Shown: piece after piece, positions 58,797 through 64,000 of the stretch
Position numbering within the stretch: position 1 is the first letter of the stretch
Layout of the letters: every line of letters begins with the position of its first letter
Assembly (NCBI GenBank): GCA_965217205.1
Contig: OZ244254.1
Location: 3,410,001-3,474,000, forward strand
Source of the DNA: Maricaulis sp947259345
GTDB lineage: Bacteria > Pseudomonadota > Alphaproteobacteria > Caulobacterales > Maricaulaceae
Length of the DNA: 64,000 bases
Direction: 5' to 3'
Program-made: the position numbers and the translations under genes
Notes under the pieces: generated by a model
Seen by the model: the letters and a program-made list of their open reading frames with translations, nothing else
Told to the model about the DNA's origin: nothing
Database searches by the model: none

Positions 58797-60620
58797 CTAG
58801 CCCTCGCCCTCAATCTCTTCGCGCAGGGCTTCCAGTTCCAGCCAGCGGTCTTCCTTGTCGGCCCGCTCCTGCATGGCAGCGCCGAGGCGTTCGGAAACCT
58901 TTGTGAAGCGGGCGCTATCGGCGAACAGGGCCGGATCGGCCATTTCGGTTTCCAGTCGGGCGATCTCCTCGCTCAGCGCGTCGATCTCGCCGGGCAGGAG
59001 TTTGAGGGCGTAGCGATCCTTGTTGGCCATGCGCTTGCGGTCCGGCTTGGACTGGGCGGCTTGGGCTGCCGCCTTTGACCCGGCCTTGCCGCCTGAGGCC
59101 TTGCCGCCCGTCTTGTCGAGCGCGCTGACGCCGGCGCCGCGTTGGGTGACCATATCGCCATAACCACCGGCATATTCCTGCCAGATGCCATCGCCTTCCG
59201 AGACGATGACGGACGTGCAGCAGCGGTCGAGAAAGTCCCGGTCGTGGGAGACCAGGAAGACCGTGCCGGCATAGTCCGAGATCAGGCCCTGCAGGAGATC
59301 GAGCGTCTCCAGGTCGAGATCATTGGTCGGTTCGTCGAGCACGAGGAGATTGGACGGCAGGGCCAGGGCACGGGCCAGCATGACCCGGGCCCGCTCACCG
59401 CCCGAGAGAACATGGACCGGCGTGTTGGCCTGTTCCGGCGGGAAGAGGAAGTCCTTCATATAGGCCATGACATGCTTGGTCTTGCCGGCGACTTCGACCT
59501 GGTTGCCCGAGCCTTGGGTGAGTGCTTCCGACAGGGTCCAGTCATCCTTGAGAGCCAGGCGCTTTTGGTCGAGCGAGGCAATTTCAAGCTTGGTGCCGAG
59601 CCGGACCGAGCCCTCATCCGGGGCCAGCTGGCCGGTCAGGATGTTCAGGAGCGTCGTCTTGCCGGCGCCATTGGGACCGACCAGGCCGATGCGGGCATGG
59701 CGGGCAATCTTGGTCGAGAAATCCTTGACGATGGCCCGGTCGCCATAGCTCAGCGAGACCGATTTCGCCTCGGCCACCAGCTTGCCGGAGGCGTCGGCCT
59801 CGGTGCTTTCCAGCTTCACTGTACCTTGCGGTCCGCGATGATCGCGGCGTTGTTGCTTGAGCGCGTTGAGCTCGCCCAGGCGGCGGACATTGCGCTTGCG
59901 CCGGGCGGTGACGCCATAGCGCAGCCAGTCTTCCTCGCGGACGATCTTGCGGTCGAGCTTGTGCAGCTCGTCCTGTTCCTGCTCCAGCACCGTGTCGCGC
60001 CAGGCCTCGAAGGCACCGAAACCCTTGTCCAGCTGCCGGGTCTGGCCACGATCGAGCCAGACGGTCTTGCGGGTCAGGTTTTCCAGGAAGCGGCGGTCGT
60101 GGCTGATCAGGACGAGGGCGGAGCGGCAATGACGCAGCTCCTCCTCCAGCCACTCGATCGCCGGCAGGTCGAGATGGTTGGTCGGCTCGTCGAGCAGCAG
60201 GATGTCCGGATCCGGTGCCAGGGCGCGGACCAGCGCCGCGCGGCGCGCTTCCCCGCCGGACACTTCGCCGGGTATCTCCTCACCGGTCAGGCCCAGCTTT
60301 TCCAGCAGATAGTCGGCGCGATAATCCGCATCGCCTGGCGCCAGCCCGGCCATCACATACTCGCGCAAGGTGGCGTGACCAGTCAGATCCGGATCCTGTT
60401 CCAGATAGCGGACGGTGGCGCTGGGGTGGACGAAACGGTCGCCCTCATCCGCCTCAACCTGACCGGCGGCGACCTTGAGCAAGGTCGATTTGCCCGATCC
60501 ATTTCGCCCGACAAGGCACAGGCGTTCGCCTTCCTCGACCTGCAATTCGGCCCCCGCGAGCAGCGGTGTGACCCCGAAGGTGAGGTGGATGTTCTGAAGC
60601 GTGAGAAGCGGTGGAGCCAT
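58797..60620 (-). CDS. ABC-F ATPase, Uup-like
   Basis: The 607-residue cytoplasmic protein has two ABC domains with no membrane part. The Walker A motifs are GRNGSGKST and GPNGAGKTT, and the signatures are SGGEARR and SGGERAR. The EPTNHLDLPA and EPTNDLDLET motifs are typical of ABC-F. A linker between the domains and a charged C-terminal coiled coil (WLELEALREEIEG) point to Uup. ABC-F proteins act on the ribosome; Uup also affects DNA recombination. ATG 60620 is chosen over one four codons upstream, though neither has a good ribosome binding site. Confidence 0.92.
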   Translation of the reverse strand: MAPPLLTLQNIHLTFGVTPLLAGAELQVEEGERLCLVGRNGSGKSTLLKVAAGQVEADEGDRFVHPSATVRYLEQDPDLTGHATLREYVMAGLAPGDADYRADYLLEKLGLTGEEIPGEVSGGEARRAALVRALAPDPDILLLDEPTNHLDLPAIEWLEEELRHCRSALVLISHDRRFLENLTRKTVWLDRGQTRQLDKGFGAFEAWRDTVLEQEQDELHKLDRKIVREEDWLRYGVTARRKRNVRRLGELNALKQQRRDHRGPQGTVKLESTEADASGKLVAEAKSVSLSYGDRAIVKDFSTKIARHARIGLVGPNGAGKTTLLNILTGQLAPDEGSVRLGTKLEIASLDQKRLALKDDWTLSEALTQGSGNQVEVAGKTKHVMAYMKDFLFPPEQANTPVHVLSGGERARVMLARALALPSNLLVLDEPTNDLDLETLDLLQGLISDYAGTVFLVSHDRDFLDRCCTSVIVSEGDGIWQEYAGGYGDMVTQRGAGVSALDKTGGKASGGKAGSKAAAQAAQSKPDRKRMANKDRYALKLLPGEIDALSEEIARLETEMADPALFADSARFTKVSERLGAAMQERADKEDRWLELEALREEIEGEG

Positions 60621-60816
60621 GAGCCATCGCATACTAGTCCGCGGCTCGCCGGTCACCCGTTTCCGGCAGGATTTCGCTAGGGGGGACAATCCGCTCTCAG
60701 CGTCCCTCTAGCGCCAATCCTGAACAAAGCCTCATTTGCGCCATAATCGGGCGAGGCCTAGGCTTGGTCCAAAGCGATTTCAGAGGGACGCCGGCGCGAG
60801 CGGGCGAGGGACACAT

Positions 60817-61704
60817 ATGCTGACGATCAATAATCTCACCAAGACTTATGGCAATGGCGTGCGCGCCATGGACGGGGTCACGCTGGACATACCCAAAGGC
60901 ATGTTCGGCCTCTTGGGCCCGAACGGCGCCGGCAAGTCGACGCTGATGCGCACGCTGGCGACCCTGCAGGCGCCGGACAGCGGTACGGCGACTTTTGATG
61001 AGATCGATATCGTCAAGGATCCCAAGGCGCTGCGCGCCACGCTGGGCTATCTGCCGCAGGATTTCGGCGTCTATCCGCGCATGTCGGCGCGGGCCATGCT
61101 CGACCATCTCGCCGTCCTCAAGGGTCTGACCAATGCCAAGGAGCGCAAACAGGTCGTCGAAGCCCTGCTGGAACAGACCAATCTCTCCCAGCATGCCAAG
61201 AAGTCCGTCGCCTCCTATTCCGGCGGCATGCGCCAGCGCTTCGGTATCGCCCAGGCTCTCCTGGGTGATCCGCAGCTGATCATCGTCGACGAGCCGACCG
61301 CTGGTCTCGACCCGGAAGAGCGCAACCGTTTCCACAATCTCCTCTCGGAAATCGGCGAGAATGTCGTGGTCATCCTGTCGACCCATATCGTCGAGGACGT
61401 CGCCGACCTCTGCCCGAAAATGGCGATCATGAACCAGGGCAAGATTGTCGCCCAGGGCGTTCCGGCCGATCTGGTCAAGGCGCTTGAGGGCAAGGTGTGG
61501 TCCAAGACCGCCGCCAAGTCCGATCTCGCCGAACTGCGCACCCGCCACAATGTCATCTCCGAACGCCTGACCATGGGTCAGGTGATGATCCGCGTGCTGG
61601 CCGACAGCCAGCCGGGCGATGATTTCGCCGCGGCGACGCCGGATCTGGAAGATGTGTATTTCTCGACCATCCGCGGCGGCCAGTCCGACGCGGCGGCCGC
61701 GTAA
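60817..61704 (+). CDS. ABC transporter ATP-binding protein
   Basis: The 295-residue single ABC domain has Walker A GPNGAGKST, the signature YSGGMRQRFGIA, Walker B LIIVDEPTAGLD and a switch His in STHIVED. The C-terminal extra region is short. GCGAGGGA precedes the ATG. The permease gene follows 28 bp later, and the pair makes one membrane complex. The cargo is unknown. Confidence 0.92.
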   Translation: MLTINNLTKTYGNGVRAMDGVTLDIPKGMFGLLGPNGAGKSTLMRTLATLQAPDSGTATFDEIDIVKDPKALRATLGYLPQDFGVYPRMSARAMLDHLAVLKGLTNAKERKQVVEALLEQTNLSQHAKKSVASYSGGMRQRFGIAQALLGDPQLIIVDEPTAGLDPEERNRFHNLLSEIGENVVVILSTHIVEDVADLCPKMAIMNQGKIVAQGVPADLVKALEGKVWSKTAAKSDLAELRTRHNVISERLTMGQVMIRVLADSQPGDDFAAATPDLEDVYFSTIRGGQSDAAAA

Positions 61705-61732
61705 GTCTCAACCCAGCTGAAAGGAGCACATC

Positions 61733-64000
61733 ATGCTCTCCAAGATCGCCGGGTTCGAGATCCGCTACCAGCTTTTCTCTCCCGTTTTCATCGCGGTTTT
61801 CGCGATCTTCTTCCTCCTCGTCTATGGCGGGGTCACGATCGACAATATCCAGGTCGGTGGCGGTGGCGCGACCAATATCAACTCGCCCAACGCCCTCACC
61901 ATCAATGTCCTGATCTTTTCGCTCTTCGGCGGCCTGATCCCGGTGGCCTTCCTGTCCTCCGGCGTGATCCGGGATCGGAGTTTCAAGACCGAGGAGCTCT
62001 TCTTCTCGCGTCCGATCAAGGAGTTCGACTTTGTCCTTGGCCGTTTCATTGGCGGTTTTCTGGCAACGGCGCTGTGCTTCGCCAGCGTCCCGCTGGCCTT
62101 CCTGATCGGCTCGGTCATGCCCTGGCTGGACCAGGAATTGATCGGCCCGACGCGGCTGGACTGGTTCGTCTATGTCTATCTGGCCTTCGGCCTGGTGAAT
62201 ATGTGGGTGGTCGGGACAATCCTGTTCACGGTCGCCAATTTCACGCGCTCGACCATGCTGGTCTGGGCCGGATTTGTTGGTCTGCTTGTATTGTATTTTG
62301 TTGGTTCAGCCATTGCCGGTCAGGAACCGACCCTGCGCGAGACCCTCGCTCTGATTGACCCCTTCGGCTTCAACACATTCGGTGAGGCGACGCGTTACTG
62401 GACGGCGTTCGAACAGAACAGCCAGGTGGTACCGTTCGAAGGCACGCTGCTGGCCAATCGCCTGATGTGGATCGGGATTGGTCTCGCATTATTGATCGTC
62501 AATCTCGTGACTTTCCGCTTCCGTCGCGGCAATGCCGGTGGAGGCGCCAAGCGCAAGTCGGCCGTGGCTGCCAAGGGTGCAAGCCATGCCATCACGGATA
62601 TCGAGCTGCCGCGGGCCACGCCCAATCTGGGCGGCTCGGCATCGCGCCAGCAATTTGCGGCGCGGGTCGGCTTCGAAGTGAAGGGCGTCGTGCTCAATAT
62701 CGCCTTCTGGATCATTCTGGCCCTCGGCCTGTTCAACACGATCCCGGGCTTCTTCCTTGCCAATGGCATTTACGGGACCGACAATTTCCCGGTCACGCGC
62801 GTGATCATGAACACGATCAACGGGGCCTATTCGATCATCCCGATCGTGATCGTGATCTATTACGCAGCCGAACTGATGTGGCGCGAGCGCCGTTTCGGTT
62901 TCAACGAAATTACCGACTCCACGCCGACGGAAAGCTGGGTCTTCATCACCGCGAAATTCGTGTCGATGGCGGTGGTGATTACTTCACTGGCCGTGGTCGC
63001 TGTCGTGGCCGGCATGCTGTCGCAGCTGGCCATGGGCTATACGGGTCTGGAAATCGGCCAGTACGCCATACGCGGTGTGATGGAGCTCATCATCCCGTCC
63101 GTCCTGTTGTCAGCCCTGGCGATTTTCTTCCAGGTCGTGCTGAACAATCGCTGGCTCGGCATGGCGGCGATGCTGGTTTATTTCATCGCGACGCTGGTGA
63201 TGAGCCAGATCGGGTTTGACCATAATCTCTACCAGTTCGGTGCCCTGCCGGGCGCGCCTTACTCCGACATGAACGGATATGGCCATTTCCTCGGCATTTC
63301 GCTCTGGTTCACCGCTTATTGGAGCTTCTGGGCCCTCTTGCTGATGGTCCTGGCCTATCAGCTGTGGAGCCGGGGCGCCCTGAGCCCGATCTTCCAGCGC
63401 GTCGGTCGAATGGTGTCAGGCTATTCGCCCGCCACCGGACTTGTCGCCATTATTGCCATTGTCGGCGCTGGCGGCACGGGTGGCTGGATTTTCTACAACA
63501 CGAACATCCTCAACACCTATATTTCCGGGCCGGATGCCCGGGGGTTGGCGGCGGAGTATGAGCGTCAGTATCTGCACCTGCAGGACGTGCCGCAGCCGAC
63601 GATTGTCGAGACCGCCTATGATGTCGACATCTATCCCGGTGAGCGTCGCTATACGGCGAGCGGTCATTATGTGCTGGAGAACAAGGAAGACACGGCGATC
63701 GATACGCTGTGGATCTCCTACGGCCAGGGCACGACCATACTCTCGCAGGAGATTGAAGGCGGCGAGCTGGCCTCGTCAGATGAGGGTTTCTACCTCTATT
63801 CATTCGATCTCGGCACGCCGCTCGAACCCGGTGAAACCCGGCGCTTCGACTTTGCGGTCGAGAACGCCAATCCGGGCTTCCGCAATTCGGGGAATGTGAC
63901 CACCGTCAATCACAACGGCACCTTCTTCAATAATGGTCAGTCCATGCCGATCATCGGCTTTAACGGCAATTGGCGCCTGACCGACCGGCAGCAACGCCGT
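61733..64000 (+). CDS. ABC permease / M1 aminopeptidase fusion (partial at right edge)
   Basis: An open frame from ATG 61733 (AAGGAG upstream) runs 756 codons off the right edge without a stop. The visible part has two blocks of about six transmembrane helices each (about 15-250 and 320-600). A soluble beta-rich segment follows (TIVETAYDVDIYPGERRYTASG). In the known family of about 1190 residues this leads to an M1 zinc aminopeptidase domain, not reached here. The first block is ABC-2-like (EELFFSRPIKEFDFVLGRF). It pairs with the ATPase gene just upstream. The peptidase part is inferred from the family. Confidence 0.85.
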   Translation, partial: MLSKIAGFEIRYQLFSPVFIAVFAIFFLLVYGGVTIDNIQVGGGGATNINSPNALTINVLIFSLFGGLIPVAFLSSGVIRDRSFKTEELFFSRPIKEFDFVLGRFIGGFLATALCFASVPLAFLIGSVMPWLDQELIGPTRLDWFVYVYLAFGLVNMWVVGTILFTVANFTRSTMLVWAGFVGLLVLYFVGSAIAGQEPTLRETLALIDPFGFNTFGEATRYWTAFEQNSQVVPFEGTLLANRLMWIGIGLALLIVNLVTFRFRRGNAGGGAKRKSAVAAKGASHAITDIELPRATPNLGGSASRQQFAARVGFEVKGVVLNIAFWIILALGLFNTIPGFFLANGIYGTDNFPVTRVIMNTINGAYSIIPIVIVIYYAAELMWRERRFGFNEITDSTPTESWVFITAKFVSMAVVITSLAVVAVVAGMLSQLAMGYTGLEIGQYAIRGVMELIIPSVLLSALAIFFQVVLNNRWLGMAAMLVYFIATLVMSQIGFDHNLYQFGALPGAPYSDMNGYGHFLGISLWFTAYWSFWALLLMVLAYQLWSRGALSPIFQRVGRMVSGYSPATGLVAIIAIVGAGGTGGWIFYNTNILNTYISGPDARGLAAEYERQYLHLQDVPQPTIVETAYDVDIYPGERRYTASGHYVLENKEDTAIDTLWISYGQGTTILSQEIEGGELASSDEGFYLYSFDLGTPLEPGETRRFDFAVENANPGFRNSGNVTTVNHNGTFFNNGQSMPIIGFNGNWRLTDRQQRR

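Noticed and set aside
1..64000. tRNA, rRNA, CRISPR arrays, insertion sequences or prophage
   Set aside because: All intergenic spaces were read; no T-loop-like tRNA ends, repeat-spacer series, transposase genes or terminal inverted repeats with target duplications were seen.

Overview
This is a GC-rich, gene-dense alphaproteobacterial chromosome segment. The zwf-pgl-edd order of the Entner-Doudoroff genes, two TonB-dependent receptors beside catabolic genes, a TamA-TamB pair and a HemN-type oxidase suggest a stalked or marine Caulobacterales/Maricaulales-like organism. That assignment is inference from gene content, not from a marker gene. There is no rRNA, tRNA, CRISPR array, insertion sequence or phage gene.

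About 1-28 kb is a catabolic region built around CoA-linked breakdown of a hydrophobic acid. The first block (190-10009) runs GPH-type transporter, Ltp-like thiolase, DUF35 partner, two acyl-CoA dehydrogenases, MFS transporter and TonB receptor. A tandem-domain TetR regulator faces a phosphotransferase-SDR-thioesterase operon. Then come a secreted DUF3089 hydrolase, an AMP-forming acyl-CoA ligase, a fused enoyl-CoA hydratase/3-hydroxyacyl-CoA dehydrogenase, a MarR-CaiB pair, a second TonB receptor, a TPR-sulfotransferase and a BCCT carrier. The Ltp-like thiolase with DUF35 and paired dehydrogenases resembles steroid or isoprenoid side-chain degradation, but the substrate is not proven. A 17-bp bipartite motif (TCGAATG-N3-GGTATGC) sits at the same place relative to a -10-like hexamer before the first receptor (7019) and before the fused beta-oxidation gene (17434).

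28.4-32.9 kb is a tight four-gene cassette: DUF3034 barrel protein, exported truncated globin, cupredoxin-like copper protein and a membrane HAMP/degenerate-GGDEF/EAL protein. It looks like an envelope gas or redox sensor feeding c-di-GMP breakdown. 32.9-47.3 kb is mostly housekeeping: ZntB-like and MscS-like proteins, TamB/TamA, HemN, zwf-pgl-edd and a DUF3108 protein. A perfect ATGTTA-N4-TAACAT operator lies before zwf.

47.3-52.9 kb is the most unusual part. It has an intergenic region with strong nested hairpins and a terminator (candidate small RNA), then a TIR-TM-TPR protein, an unrecognised 202-residue protein, and a TPR/SLOG-like/class III nucleotidyl cyclase with altered substrate-binding residues. 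A Crp/Fnr regulator converges on the cyclase, their 3' ends overlapping by 27 bp. This may be an undescribed nucleotide-signalling or defence locus.

53-64 kb encodes exported hydrolases (an SdsA-like lipoprotein sulfatase, an M14 peptidase with a GATase-like domain, and a metallo-beta-lactamase-fold protein), a Uup-type ABC-F ATPase, and an ABC ATPase with a large permease whose family carries an M1 peptidase domain. The permease gene runs off the right edge.
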